Assembly: GCF_003268855.1 (NCBI RefSeq)
Contig: NZ_QLSZ01000007.1
Location: 82,802-146,801, forward strand
Length of the DNA: 64,000 bases
Direction of reading: 5' to 3'
From: Flavobacterium aciduliphilum
GTDB lineage: Bacteria; Bacteroidota; Bacteroidia; Flavobacteriales; Flavobacteriaceae
In this document: piece by piece, positions 37,017-46,905 of the stretch
How the letters are laid out: each line of letters begins with the position of its first letter
Position numbering within the stretch: position 1 is the first letter of the stretch
Program-made: the position numbers and the translations under genes
The notes under the pieces: generated by a model
What the model was told of the DNA's origin: nothing
The model's database searches: none
What the model saw: the letters and a program-made list of their open reading frames with translations, nothing else

Positions 37017-38414
37017 ATGAAGAAGTTCATTGCATTTGCATCTGTTTTAGCGCTACTAGCGAGCTGTGGAAAGTCTAACGACAAAGGTGAGTTAGTAGGA
37101 GTAAAAGGAAAAAAATGGCATCCAGAGAAACCATACGGAATGACTTTAGTTCCAGGAGGTGCTTTTATTATGGGTAAATCAGACGATGATTTAGCTAATG
37201 TACAAGACGCTCCGACTAAAACAGTAACCGTTCGTTCGTTTTATATGGATGAGACAGAAATTACAAATAGTGAATACCGACAATTCGTGGAGTGGGTTAA
37301 AGATTCTATTATTAGAGTTCGTTTAGCAATACTTGCTGATGAAGTTGGTCAAAAACCTGGTTCTGGAAAAGGAGGAAAAGCTGGTGGTAGTATTGGTGAT
37401 TATGCTTTTGCGGATCAAGACCCAGCTAAAATGACTCCTTATGACAAATATATGTATGAAAATTACTATAGTGTTGGGACTAAAGATGATCCTTATGCTG
37501 GACGTCGATTGAACAGAAAGGTTAAATTAATCACGGATACTAAAAAATATCCTGATGAATACTACACGGAGGTTATGGATACAATGTATCTTCCAGTAAG
37601 TGAATCGTACAATGGATTGAGAACTATTGATGTGAATAAATTGAAATTTCATTATTCATGGATGGATATTCAAGCGGCTGCAAAAGCTAAAAAAGGAAAA
37701 AGAAGTCAGTTTGTAAAAACAGAAAATACTCCTGTATATCCTGATACAACTGTTTGGATAAAAGACTTTGCGTATTCTTATAATGAGCCAATGCATAATG
37801 ATTATTTTTGGCACCAAGCGTATGGGGATTATCCTGTAGTAGGGGTAAATTGGAAACAAGCTAAAGCATTCTGCGCTTGGAGAACGTTGAATAAAAATAT
37901 TTATGTTAAAAAGAAAAAAGGAAGAGATTTGATAAATTCGTTCCGTTTACCTACTGAAGCTGAATGGGAATATGCAGCTCGCGGTGGTCTAGAGTCAGGA
38001 AATTATCCATGGGGAGGTCCTTATACTCATAATGATAGAGGGTGTTTCATGGCAAACTTCAAACCAGATAGAGGAGACTATGCTGCTGACCAAGCGTTGT
38101 ACACTGTTGAAGCAAAATCATATCAGCCTAATGGGTACAACTTATACAATATGTCTGGTAACGTTTCAGAATGGACGGATTCTTCTTATGATGCTTCGGC
38201 TTATGAATATGTTTCTACAATGAATCCAAACGTACCAGATACCTCAAACAAACGTAAAGTGGTAAGAGGAGGGTCTTGGAAAGATGTAGCTTATTTCTTG
38301 CAGGTAGGAACAAGAGATTTTGAATATCAAGATACTGCTAGAAGTTACATTGGTTTTAGAACCGTACAAGATTATATGGGAACTCAAACTACGGGTAACG
38401 GAAAAAGAAAATAA
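37017..38414 (+). CDS. gldK: Gliding motility / T9SS lipoprotein GldK
   Basis: This 465-residue protein has a lipoprotein signal ALLASC with Cys near residue 17. The rest is a sulfatase-modifying-factor (FGE-like) fold: MTLVPGGAFIMG, PTKTVTVRSFYMDETEITNSEY, LPTEAEWEYAARGG, GYNLYNMSGNVSEWT and KVVRGGSWKD. GldK forms a periplasmic/outer-membrane ring with GldN around the T9SS trans-envelope complex. It heads gldKLMN, about 200 bp after an unrelated gene, so a promoter must lie in 36817-37016, though no consensus box was seen. Confidence 0.96.
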   Translation: MKKFIAFASVLALLASCGKSNDKGELVGVKGKKWHPEKPYGMTLVPGGAFIMGKSDDDLANVQDAPTKTVTVRSFYMDETEITNSEYRQFVEWVKDSIIRVRLAILADEVGQKPGSGKGGKAGGSIGDYAFADQDPAKMTPYDKYMYENYYSVGTKDDPYAGRRLNRKVKLITDTKKYPDEYYTEVMDTMYLPVSESYNGLRTIDVNKLKFHYSWMDIQAAAKAKKGKRSQFVKTENTPVYPDTTVWIKDFAYSYNEPMHNDYFWHQAYGDYPVVGVNWKQAKAFCAWRTLNKNIYVKKKKGRDLINSFRLPTEAEWEYAARGGLESGNYPWGGPYTHNDRGCFMANFKPDRGDYAADQALYTVEAKSYQPNGYNLYNMSGNVSEWTDSSYDASAYEYVSTMNPNVPDTSNKRKVVRGGSWKDVAYFLQVGTRDFEYQDTARSYIGFRTVQDYMGTQTTGNGKRK

Positions 38415-38473
38415 TCAATTTGTATATTAACTAACTTAAATATAAAACTTAACTAACTAAAATTATTATTATT

Positions 38474-39106
38474 ATGGGATTATTACCAAAAAGAGTTATG
38501 GAATTCACCTACGGAATGGGTGCTGCTGTCGTTATTGTTGGAGCATTATTTAAAATTCAACACTGGCCGGGTGCAAGTCAATTTCTTATTGTTGGACTAT
38601 TAACAGAAGCTTTTATCTTTGCTTTGTCAGCATTTGAAACTTCACCTGATGAAATTGATTGGTCTTTAGTATATCCTGAATTAGCTGGTGGGCAAGCAAA
38701 AGAAAAAACCAAAAAAGAGGAGCCTAAAGATGCTCAAGGTATGCTTTCTCAAAAATTAGATGCTATGTTGAAAGAAGCTAAAATTGACGGTGAATTGATG
38801 GCGAGCTTAGGAAACAGTATTAAAAATTTTGAAGGTGCTGCAAAATCGATATCTCCTTCTGTAGATGCAATGGCTGGTCAAAAGAAATATGCCGAAGAAA
38901 TGTCTAAAGCAGCTGCACAAATGGAGACGTTAAATAATTTGTATCAAATACAATTACAAAGTGCTGAAAGAAACGCTAAAATTAACGATGAAGTTGCTGA
39001 AAACAACTTAAAATTAAAAGATCAAATGCAATCATTAACATCTAACTTGTCTACATTAAACAATGTATATGGTGGAATGTTGTCTGCAATGAGTAATAAA
39101 GGATAA
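38474..39106 (+). CDS. gldL: Gliding motility protein GldL, proton-channel stator of the T9SS motor
   Basis: This 210-residue protein has two N-terminal membrane helices and a long cytoplasmic coiled tail. TM1 includes VIVGALFKIQHWPG with Lys27; TM2 has GLLTEAFIFALSAF with Glu45, the counterpart of the essential Glu49 of Flavobacterium johnsoniae GldL (the TM1-TM2 loop is shorter here). With GldM it forms the proton-driven 5:2 motor that powers type IX secretion and gliding. It lies 59 bp after gldK and 53 bp before gldM. Confidence 0.96.
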   Translation: MGLLPKRVMEFTYGMGAAVVIVGALFKIQHWPGASQFLIVGLLTEAFIFALSAFETSPDEIDWSLVYPELAGGQAKEKTKKEEPKDAQGMLSQKLDAMLKEAKIDGELMASLGNSIKNFEGAAKSISPSVDAMAGQKKYAEEMSKAAAQMETLNNLYQIQLQSAERNAKINDEVAENNLKLKDQMQSLTSNLSTLNNVYGGMLSAMSNKG

Positions 39107-39159
39107 TTAGTTTTTTAACTAAATTTTACTAAATTAACATTAAAAACTAATTAGAAAAA

Positions 39160-40719
39160 ATGGCAGGAGGAAAATTAACCCCTAGACAGAAGATGATTAA
39201 CCTGATGTATCTGGTTTTCATCGCAATGTTGGCATTAAACATGTCAAAAGAAGTGTTATCGGCTTTTGGATTGATGAATGAAAAATTTGAGAATGCGAAT
39301 ACCGCTTCTTTGGAAAATAATAAAAAGCTTTTAACATTAATTGATCAAAAAGGAGCTGAAAATGCAGGTATGTATGGACCAGCAAAAAACGCTGCTGATA
39401 AGATTGCAGAGATTTCAAAGACTTTTTATGAATATATCGGAACTTTGAAAGCAGATGCAACCAATGGTGTAGAAATTGATAAAAAAACAGGTAAGTTACC
39501 TTATGAGGCTATGGATAAAGGACCTCATATAGATGAAACTTGGTTTAAAGGTGACAACTATTCTGCAAAAGGAACTGCAATTGTTGCTGCTATAAATAAA
39601 TATGTAGCTGATATGAAGGCTGCTGTAGCAAGTGAACCAAGTTTGTCTAAAAAACTTTCTCCTATTATTGCTGATTTGGATGCTAAATTCAATACTTCAG
39701 ATGTTAAAGATCATGATGGGGTAACAAAAAAATATTTATCTTATCACTTTGAACATTTTCCAGCTATTGCATCATTAGCAAAATTAACGGCTTGGCAAAA
39801 TGATGTTAAGAAAGCCGAGTTTGATTGTTATAGTTCTTTATTAGGTGGTGCTGCAGTTGATGCGGCTTCTATGAAAAACTATACTGCTATGGTAGTGTTA
39901 GAAAAAAGTGCTTATTTTCAAGGAGAGGCTGTAAAAGGTAAAGTGGTTTTAGGTCGTTATGATGAAAATACTAAGCCAACATCTTTTCAAGGTCCTGGAA
40001 AAATTGAAAATGGTCAAGCGGTTATTTCAATGACTGCAGGTTCAATTGGTGAACAAAATATTAATGGGCAGTTCACTTTTATGGAAGATGGAAAGCCAGT
40101 GCCATTAAAATTTGAAGGAAAATATGTTGTTATACCTCGTCCAAATTCTGCTAATATTTCTGCAGACAAAATGAATGTGGTATATAGAGGGTTACCAAAC
40201 CCAATGACAATTTCTTTTGCAGGTATTGGTGACAATAACGTTACGGCTTCAGCTCCTGGGTTAACTAAAGCTGGTGCAAATGGTAAGTATATTTTAAATC
40301 CAGGTTCTGGAGATGAAGTTTTGGTTACTGTTAATGGTAAGATGTCAGATGGTAAAACAGTAACTGATAAAAAAGCTTTTAGAATAAAAGGTATTCCTGC
40401 ACCACAAGCTGCTATTGGAGGAACTATAGGCTCACAAAAAGGAGCAAAATCACGTCTTCAATCATCACAAATAACAGCTGTATTACCCGACTTTTTGTAT
40501 GATTTGAAATTCCAAGTAACTCAATTTGTATTGAAAGTACCTGGACAAGCTTCTATAGTTGTGAATGGGGATCGTTTAAATGCTCAATGTGTTGCAGCTT
40601 TGGGTAGAGCAGTAAAAGGTGATCAAATTACCATTTCTGATGTAAAAACAAAAATTGTAGGTGAAGGTTCTGGTATTCAAACCAAAACAGCTGCACCAGC
40701 TATTTTTGAATTACAATAA
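39160..40719 (+). CDS. gldM: Gliding motility protein GldM, periplasmic motor shaft
   Basis: This 519-residue protein starts with a cytoplasmic MAGGKLTPRQKM including Arg9, the residue facing GldL in the motor, then one membrane helix INLMYLVFIAMLALNMS. The large periplasmic part consists of a helical domain (about 35-220) and three beta-rich domains. It spans the periplasm to reach the GldKN ring. Order and spacing are as expected for the operon. Confidence 0.96.
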   Translation: MAGGKLTPRQKMINLMYLVFIAMLALNMSKEVLSAFGLMNEKFENANTASLENNKKLLTLIDQKGAENAGMYGPAKNAADKIAEISKTFYEYIGTLKADATNGVEIDKKTGKLPYEAMDKGPHIDETWFKGDNYSAKGTAIVAAINKYVADMKAAVASEPSLSKKLSPIIADLDAKFNTSDVKDHDGVTKKYLSYHFEHFPAIASLAKLTAWQNDVKKAEFDCYSSLLGGAAVDAASMKNYTAMVVLEKSAYFQGEAVKGKVVLGRYDENTKPTSFQGPGKIENGQAVISMTAGSIGEQNINGQFTFMEDGKPVPLKFEGKYVVIPRPNSANISADKMNVVYRGLPNPMTISFAGIGDNNVTASAPGLTKAGANGKYILNPGSGDEVLVTVNGKMSDGKTVTDKKAFRIKGIPAPQAAIGGTIGSQKGAKSRLQSSQITAVLPDFLYDLKFQVTQFVLKVPGQASIVVNGDRLNAQCVAALGRAVKGDQITISDVKTKIVGEGSGIQTKTAAPAIFELQ

Positions 40720-40762
40720 TTTAAGTTTAGTATCTTTACTTAAATAACTTATAAATAATATT

Positions 40763-41677
40763 ATGAAATTGAAAAACTTTTTATTAGTTGTTTTGAGTGT
40801 TGTTGGAGTATATTCTACTTCTGCTCAATCTAATTTGTTGAACGCTAAAACACCAGCTGATATCGGAAAGAAGACAGCTGCTCAAATGGAGTCTGATAAC
40901 GACAAGCCTTTGCCTTATGGGTATGTGCATGACAGAGATGTTTTGATGGGTAAAACAATATGGGAATTAGTAGATATAGATGAAAGAATTAACTTTCCAT
41001 TATATTATCCTGTAGACACTGCTTTTGTGGGTAAAGATAGAAGATCTCTTTTTGCTGTTTTGTTGAAAGGTATCAAAGATGGTAAAATTACCGAAGTATA
41101 TGGTGATGACTATTTTAATACCAAAAAAACTTTGAAAGACATGGAGAGTGTATTTAAGTTTAGAGATACAACAGCTGCAGGTATCGATGAATTTAATACA
41201 GATATTGCAGCTTATAAATCTGGAAAAAAAGTTCTTGATAAACAATTTATTAACGAAACTGAATTAGACGCTTCTGATATTACAGGGTATAAAATTAAAG
41301 GGTATTGGTATTTTGATAAACGTCAAAGTGAATTAAAATACAGAATGTTGGCAATATGTCCAATGGCGACTGAAGCACGTGATAAGGCTAAAGGAAATAC
41401 TGATGCTATTGAATTATTTTGGGTATATTTCCCTTCAATAAGAGATATTCTTCACGAAGCCAAGTCCTTTAACGATCGAAATTCTGCAATGCCAATATCT
41501 TTTGACCATCTTTTAAATTCACGCCGTTTTAATGGGGTCATTTACAAAGAAGAAAATGTATACGGTGATAGACAAGTCGATCAATACATGAAAGATAATG
41601 CCCAAATGCAATTGTTAGAGTCAGAACGAATCAAAGAAAAAATTCGTAATTTTGAACAAGACATGTGGAATTACTAA
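40763..41677 (+). CDS. gldN: Gliding motility protein GldN
   Basis: This 304-residue protein has a signal peptide ending near YSTSAQ. Conserved segments include PLPYGYVHDRDVLMGKTIWE, KGYWYFDKRQSELKYRMLAI and VYFPSIRDILHE, and it ends QDMWNY. GldN pairs with GldK in the T9SS ring. It is the last gene of the operon, followed by a strong terminator about 20 bp after the stop. Confidence 0.95.
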   Translation: MKLKNFLLVVLSVVGVYSTSAQSNLLNAKTPADIGKKTAAQMESDNDKPLPYGYVHDRDVLMGKTIWELVDIDERINFPLYYPVDTAFVGKDRRSLFAVLLKGIKDGKITEVYGDDYFNTKKTLKDMESVFKFRDTTAAGIDEFNTDIAAYKSGKKVLDKQFINETELDASDITGYKIKGYWYFDKRQSELKYRMLAICPMATEARDKAKGNTDAIELFWVYFPSIRDILHEAKSFNDRNSAMPISFDHLLNSRRFNGVIYKEENVYGDRQVDQYMKDNAQMQLLESERIKEKIRNFEQDMWNY

Positions 41678-41697
41678 TTAAAGTTTTCAATTAAAAT

Positions 41698-41731
41698 AAA
41701 AAAAACTCTTACCTTTGGTAGGAGTTTTTTT
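41698..41731 (+). terminator. Terminator of gldKLMN
   Basis: AAAAAACTC-T-TACC, loop TTT, GGTA-G-GAGTTTTTT forms a stem of at least 12 bp followed by T-rich sequence, directly before the next ATG at 41743. Confidence 0.85.
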
Positions 41732-41742
41732 TATTTCTACTT

Positions 41743-42810
41743 ATGTATGATTATCTAATCATTGGTGGTGGGCTAGCTGGGATTTCTTTCTGTGAACAAG
41801 CCTTAAATAAAGGTAAATCCGTTTTAGTTCTATCTGATTCTTCTCAAAATTCTTCTGTTATTGCTGGGGGATTGTATAATCCCGTTATCTTAAAACGATT
41901 TAGCGAAGTTTGGAAAGCTTCCGATCAATTGGAACTTTTGTATCCATTTTATCAAGCATTAGAGCAAAAGGTGTCGCAAAAGCTTATAAACCCCATTCCG
42001 CTTTGGCGTAAATTTTACTCCGTAGAGGAACAAAACAATTGGTTTATTGCAGCCGATAAACCTAATCTCGCCCCTTTTTTAGATGCTAATTTAATTCACA
42101 CTACATTATCTTCTATTGAGTCGCCTTATGCCTATGGACATGTAATGCATACCGGTTATGTAGATACGGGTTTGTTATTGGAGTCGTATAAAGCATACTT
42201 GAAAATGCAACAATGTTTCCGTGAAGAAACCTTTGCATACGATTTGTTAGAGCATCACGATGAATATATTGTTTACAAAGATATTCGAGCCAAAAACATT
42301 GTTTTTGCTGAAGGATTTGGATTACTGTCCAATCCCTACTTTAATACACTACCATTAGATGGAACCAAAGGGGAAGTTTTGGTTATTCATGCACCCAAAT
42401 TACAACTCGAAGTGATTGTTAAATCCTCAATTTTTATCATGCCTATCGGAAAGGATTACTATAAAGTAGGCGCTACCTATAATTGGGTTGATAAAACAAA
42501 TATTCCTACTCTTGAAGCAAAAAACGAACTTCTTACTCAATTGAAAGAGTTAATACAATGTGATTTTACTTTAGTAGAGCACTTGGCTGGTGTCCGTCCC
42601 ACTGTAAAAGATCGACGTCCATTAGTGGGAAGACATCCCTTATATAAAAATATGTTTATTCTAAATGGTTTAGGAACCCGAGGAGTCATGCTTGCTCCTG
42701 CTATGGCACGGGATCTTTTTAATTATATCGAAAACGATGTGCCCTTAGACCCATATATTGATATCAAGAGAGTTAAGCGTTTTGTTTCCAGTTTTTGTCA
42801 TAACGGATAA
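41743..42810 (+). CDS. FAD-dependent oxidoreductase (DAO family)
   Basis: This 355-residue protein begins YDYLIIGGGLAGISFCEQA, the dinucleotide-binding GxGxxG site, and ends in the DAO pattern GVRPTVKDRRPLVGRH and NGLGTRGVMLAP for the isoalloxazine. The family oxidises amino acids or related amines, using O2 or another acceptor. The substrate is not evident. Its last 38 bp overlap tail-to-tail with the DUF983 gene on the other strand. Confidence 0.85.
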   Translation: MYDYLIIGGGLAGISFCEQALNKGKSVLVLSDSSQNSSVIAGGLYNPVILKRFSEVWKASDQLELLYPFYQALEQKVSQKLINPIPLWRKFYSVEEQNNWFIAADKPNLAPFLDANLIHTTLSSIESPYAYGHVMHTGYVDTGLLLESYKAYLKMQQCFREETFAYDLLEHHDEYIVYKDIRAKNIVFAEGFGLLSNPYFNTLPLDGTKGEVLVIHAPKLQLEVIVKSSIFIMPIGKDYYKVGATYNWVDKTNIPTLEAKNELLTQLKELIQCDFTLVEHLAGVRPTVKDRRPLVGRHPLYKNMFILNGLGTRGVMLAPAMARDLFNYIENDVPLDPYIDIKRVKRFVSSFCHNG

Positions 42811-43159
42811 ACATGTTTATATAAATATTTCGCGCTAGTCTCGCTGTAATTGGCATCAATAGAAGGATTCCTACAATTATTCCTATAAAAGAGTTTAAGA
42901 TGTCTTGGTTAAGAAAAACATGTAAAATGATAAAAATAGCTACGCCAAAGGCTACAGTAAGACCATAGCTGACATACATTGCTCCATAAAAAAAAGAGGG
43001 TTCTATTTTATATTGTGTATGACAATGACTACATGTATCATGCATTTTGTATAAAGTTGTCAGTTTGTATGGGTTTTTGACTTCATACATGCTTTCTTCA
43101 TTACATTTTGGACAAGTTCCTGTTAAAATACTATATAATGTGCTTCCTTTTTTTAACAT
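42773..43159 (-). CDS. DUF983 membrane protein with zinc-ribbon-like motif
   Basis: The ATG complement at 43157-43159 gives 128 residues starting MLKKGSTLYSILTGTCPKC. A CPKC and CSHC pair (four-Cys, likely zinc ribbon) precedes two to three membrane helices (AMYVSYGLTVAFGVAIFI and later). The function of DUF983 is unknown. A ten-codon longer start is possible but not supported. It overlaps the oxidoreductase gene convergently by 38 bp. Confidence 0.8.
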   Translation of the reverse strand: MLKKGSTLYSILTGTCPKCNEESMYEVKNPYKLTTLYKMHDTCSHCHTQYKIEPSFFYGAMYVSYGLTVAFGVAIFIILHVFLNQDILNSFIGIIVGILLLMPITARLARNIYINMFIRYDKNWKQNA

Positions 43160-43225
43160 TTGCAAAAATTTTCTGCAAAGGTAATTCATACGAAAGTTTT
43201 TAATGTAACAATTGTAACAAATAAT

Positions 43226-45136
43226 ATGCTAAATATTCATAATTTATCCGTTTCTTTTGGAGGTTCTTTCTTGTTTGAAGAAGTTACCTTTCGTCTCGGT
43301 GCAGGAGATCGTGTAGGTCTTGTAGGAAAAAATGGTGCAGGTAAATCGACTATGCTTAAAATATTAGCTGGCGACTTGAAACCCGATTCAGGACAGATTG
43401 CAACAGAGAAAGAAATAAAAATTGGATTTTTAAGACAAGATATTGATTTCATTCAAGGGAGAACTGTTTTAGAGGAAGCGTATGAAGCTTTTTATGAAAT
43501 TAAAGCGGTTGAAAAAAAGTTAGAGCACATCAATCATCAGTTGGTTTCTCGAACCGATTACGAAAGTGAAGCGTATCATCAAATTATTGAAGATTTATCG
43601 GATTATACCCATCGTTTTGAACTTTTAGGAGGATATAATTATGTAGGAGACATTGAGAAAATATTACTAGGTCTTGGTTTTAAACGTGAAGATTTTAATA
43701 ATTTGACCGATACTTTTTCAGGAGGATGGCGCATGCGCATTGAATTGGCAAAATTACTGTTGCAATCCAATGATATTTTATTACTCGATGAGCCTACAAA
43801 CCATTTAGATATAGAGAGTATCATTTGGTTGGAAGGGTTTTTACGAAATTTTCCTGGCGTAGTGGTAATTGTTTCTCACGATAAAATGTTTTTAGATCAT
43901 GTGACTAACAGAACTATTGAAATATCTTTGGGGAAAGCCTACGATTTTAATAAGCCCTACACCCAATATTTAGAATTGCGTAATGAAATACGCGAAAAGC
44001 AATTGGCCACTCAAAAGAATCAAGCCAAAAAAATAGAAGAAACGGAAAAATTAATTGAAAAATTCAGAGCCAAAGCTTCTAAAGCTTCTATGGCGCAATC
44101 CTTAATTAAAAAATTAGACAAAGTAGAACGCATTGAAGTCGATGAAGACGATACATCGGTCATGAATATTTCGTTTCCTTTGTCTAAAGAACCAGGCCGT
44201 GTGGTTGTAGAGATTGATCATTTGACCAAAGCCTATGGTTCAAAAATGATTTTGAAAGACATTAGTTTGCTTGTGGAACGCGGTAGCAAAATAGCTTTTG
44301 TTGGACAAAACGGACAAGGAAAATCTACGCTTATCAAAGCGATTGTCAATGAGTTTGAATATGAAGGAACGATAAAGCTAGGACATAACGTGCAACTGGG
44401 CTATTTTGCACAAAATCAGGCGGAATATTTAGATGGAGAGAAGACCTTACTTGATACCATGCTCGAAGCAGCTTTAGACACCAATCGTTCTAAGGTAAGG
44501 GATATGTTGGGTGCCTTTTTATTTCGTGGCGATGATGTTGATAAAAAAGTTAAAGTGCTCTCAGGTGGTGAACGAAACCGATTAGCGTTGTGTAAACTCC
44601 TATTACAACCCATCAACGTGCTGGTTATGGATGAGCCTACCAATCACTTGGATATTAAATCTAAAAACGTTTTGAAGGCCGCTTTACAAAAATTTGAAGG
44701 AACGTTGTTGTTGGTTTCTCACGACCGTGATTTCTTACAGGGCATGTCTAATATTGTTTACGAATTTAAAGATCAAAAAATCAAAGAATATTTAGGGGAC
44801 ATCAACTTTTTCTTGGAACAACGCAATCTTCAAAACATGCGTGAAGTAGAGAAAAAAGAAGTGGTTAAAAAAGAAGCGCCAAAAGAAGTAACAAAGTTGT
44901 CTTACGAAGACCAAAAGAAGACAAAAACGCTTCAGAATCGTATCAGTAAAATTGAGAGTCAAATCAAACAGCTCGAAAATGATATTCAAAATGACGATAA
45001 GGCATTAGCTTCTAATTATGATAAGCATATCGAAGATGCTTCGTTTTTTACAGCATACAATAAGAAAAAACAAGAGTTAGACGCGCTATTGGAAGAATGG
45101 GAAAAAGTACAAATGGAATTGGATACCCTAAATTGA
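43226..45136 (+). CDS. ABC-F family ATPase (ribosome-associated)
   Basis: The ATG at 43226 gives 636 residues and two nucleotide-binding domains. Domain 1 has Walker A GKNGAGKST and signature FSGGWRM. Domain 2 has GQNGQGKST and LSGGERNR. Each has an LLLDEPTNHLD or VMDEPTNHLD Walker B with Asp-Glu, and there are no membrane helices. A charged linker and a C-terminal coiled coil (KNRI...QLENDI region) follow. These features match Uup/EttA-type translation factors rather than transporters. It may rescue stalled ribosomes or give antibiotic resistance, but no specific subgroup can be assigned here. Confidence 0.92.
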   Translation: MLNIHNLSVSFGGSFLFEEVTFRLGAGDRVGLVGKNGAGKSTMLKILAGDLKPDSGQIATEKEIKIGFLRQDIDFIQGRTVLEEAYEAFYEIKAVEKKLEHINHQLVSRTDYESEAYHQIIEDLSDYTHRFELLGGYNYVGDIEKILLGLGFKREDFNNLTDTFSGGWRMRIELAKLLLQSNDILLLDEPTNHLDIESIIWLEGFLRNFPGVVVIVSHDKMFLDHVTNRTIEISLGKAYDFNKPYTQYLELRNEIREKQLATQKNQAKKIEETEKLIEKFRAKASKASMAQSLIKKLDKVERIEVDEDDTSVMNISFPLSKEPGRVVVEIDHLTKAYGSKMILKDISLLVERGSKIAFVGQNGQGKSTLIKAIVNEFEYEGTIKLGHNVQLGYFAQNQAEYLDGEKTLLDTMLEAALDTNRSKVRDMLGAFLFRGDDVDKKVKVLSGGERNRLALCKLLLQPINVLVMDEPTNHLDIKSKNVLKAALQKFEGTLLLVSHDRDFLQGMSNIVYEFKDQKIKEYLGDINFFLEQRNLQNMREVEKKEVVKKEAPKEVTKLSYEDQKKTKTLQNRISKIESQIKQLENDIQNDDKALASNYDKHIEDASFFTAYNKKKQELDALLEEWEKVQMELDTLN

Positions 45137-45155
45137 TTGCATGATGCCATGCTTC

Positions 45156-46301
45156 TTATTTAAAAGGATGCCTTCTTTGCCATTCAATATTGGGTTCTAG
45201 TTTTTTAAAGAATCGATCAAGATATTTGTTAATCCAGCGGGTGTTGTGGTAAATAAAACCAGACATCGTAACTGGTATGGCTCCAATAGAGCTTTTTATT
45301 TCTAGAGCGGTACGACCAAAAATGATTCTTTCGAATTTATTTTCAATACCAAATTCAGCCATATTATAAAGCATGTTCAAATAGAGCATGTTTTCTTTTT
45401 GTACTTGAGGGTCATAGCCAAGAAAATAGGTTTCCAATACTTTGTCATTGAGCAAGATGGTATGGAATCCGACGAGTTTGCCTTCTAGTAAATAACCATA
45501 CAATTTGAAATGATCAAGGCATTGGTTTTTAAGAGTGGAGAAATGATTTTTAGCTAGGAAAAACGTGTTGAAGGGAGCATTTTTTGCCACATAATGATAC
45601 AAGTCATAAAGCGTGGTTTCATGTTCAATAATTTCTTCGTGTGTTAATTCTTTAACCTGAACTTCGCTACATTTTTTACGGGCTCGTTTGTATTGGTCTC
45701 TATATTTTTTTGAAAAGGCATTGATATAATCATTTCTATCCTGCCAAAGAGGAGCGACATACAAGACCATATTGGGTTGCGAACTATACTCAAATAGCGA
45801 AGAAAAACTGTTTTTTTTCAACTCTTTAGCACAATCTTCATAAAAATCTTTGAACGAAACGAGGTGTATCTTGATATTTTGATGCTTGAAATACTGTGTG
45901 ATTTCTCGTGCACTTTCCATGAGTATGGAACTTAGTGCTTCAAAATCGATTTCTTTTGAAAAAGTATACCCATTTTGCCCCGTAATCATGTTGTTTCCTA
46001 AGAACAGCGTATGTGAACCAAAGTTTCTAAAAATGATATTTCTAATCCAGGTTTTAAAACACTTATCTCGTTCGCCAAAAGATTCTAGTTTGTTTAAATC
46101 AAGATATTGAGCCAGAGAAACACCAATAAGTTCAACGTCTTCATAAATAGCAATATAAAAACATTGCATGTTTACGGGAGCTGATTTTTCGAGAACTTCC
46201 AAATACTTTTTTTGAAGAAAGACGTTTCTATAGGCTACCGTGTCCCAATTATTTGGGAGGGTATCAGTGTGATTATATATTTTAAAGGAAAGTTTTTTCA
46301 T
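45156..46301 (-). CDS. GNAT/FemAB-like acyltransferase-fold protein
   Basis: The ATG complement at 46299-46301 gives 381 residues starting MKKLSFKIYNHTD. The sequence fits the large family annotated peptidoglycan biosynthesis/GNAT-like in Bacteroidota, with KYRDQYKRARKKCSEV in the middle and a C-terminal LVGFHTILLNDKVLETYFLGYD segment resembling the acyl-CoA/aminoacyl-tRNA-binding fold. The substrate is unknown. A six-codon extension upstream is not supported by a signal or strand. Confidence 0.75.
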   Translation of the reverse strand: MKKLSFKIYNHTDTLPNNWDTVAYRNVFLQKKYLEVLEKSAPVNMQCFYIAIYEDVELIGVSLAQYLDLNKLESFGERDKCFKTWIRNIIFRNFGSHTLFLGNNMITGQNGYTFSKEIDFEALSSILMESAREITQYFKHQNIKIHLVSFKDFYEDCAKELKKNSFSSLFEYSSQPNMVLYVAPLWQDRNDYINAFSKKYRDQYKRARKKCSEVQVKELTHEEIIEHETTLYDLYHYVAKNAPFNTFFLAKNHFSTLKNQCLDHFKLYGYLLEGKLVGFHTILLNDKVLETYFLGYDPQVQKENMLYLNMLYNMAEFGIENKFERIIFGRTALEIKSSIGAIPVTMSGFIYHNTRWINKYLDRFFKKLEPNIEWQRRHPFK

Positions 46302-46305
46302 AAAA

Positions 46306-46334
46306 AAAATCGCCCGCAAATGTAGGGCGATTTT
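46306..46334 (-). terminator. Terminator after the DUF1761 gene
   Basis: AAAATCGCCC with GGGCGATTTT forms a 10-bp stem around a nine-base loop. On the - strand T residues follow. It separates DUF1761 from the GNAT-like gene on the same strand. Confidence 0.85.
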
Positions 46335-46352
46335 ACTATAAATAAATGTTAA

Positions 46353-46841
46353 TTATTTCCAACCACACACAATGGCTCCCATGAGGGTCATAATCACAGT
46401 CCAATAGCCCGCCGAAATAGCAATGTATTTCCATGATTTATGTTCGAAAAGCCCTTTTATAGCTACAATAGGTAAGGCAATAAAGAGTCCTGACATAAAT
46501 CCGTGTAAAGCGCCATGTTTAAAAGTTCTAAAAGCATCTCCGTAATCATGCATAAAGGCCGCATAGGATGGCAGCGCCGAATCAATAAATTTTGGACCTC
46601 CAATCATTCCCAAGGCGCCCATTTGATGAATGGTTAGAGCAGGCATGATAAAAGCGAGCATCAGCGAATACACAAACGTGAGTCCGAAGATTTTAATCAT
46701 ATTTCCACTTTTGGCTTTTTCTTCGGTCATTCCAGATTCTTTCATCCAAATTGTACCGAAAACCTTAGGATTATACCAAATAAATCCTACCACAAAACTT
46801 GAGAGTGCAGCAACAAAAACTGCTAAAAAATTAAATTCCAT
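46353..46841 (-). CDS. DUF1761 membrane protein
   Basis: This 162-residue protein has four membrane helices with the family motif SFVVGFIWYNPKVFGTIWMKE near residues 16-36 and a C-terminal GYWTVIMTLMGAIVCGW. The family is of unknown function. It is a single-gene unit with an inverted repeat just before the start (TTGTTAT/ATAACAA, 46844-46870) and its own terminator. Confidence 0.85.
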   Translation of the reverse strand: MEFNFLAVFVAALSSFVVGFIWYNPKVFGTIWMKESGMTEEKAKSGNMIKIFGLTFVYSLMLAFIMPALTIHQMGALGMIGGPKFIDSALPSYAAFMHDYGDAFRTFKHGALHGFMSGLFIALPIVAIKGLFEHKSWKYIAISAGYWTVIMTLMGAIVCGWK

Positions 46842-46905
46842 ATTTGTTATTTTCTTGGTTAGTATAACAAATATATAAAAAAGCTTTCAAAAATTAAGTA
46901 AAAAA

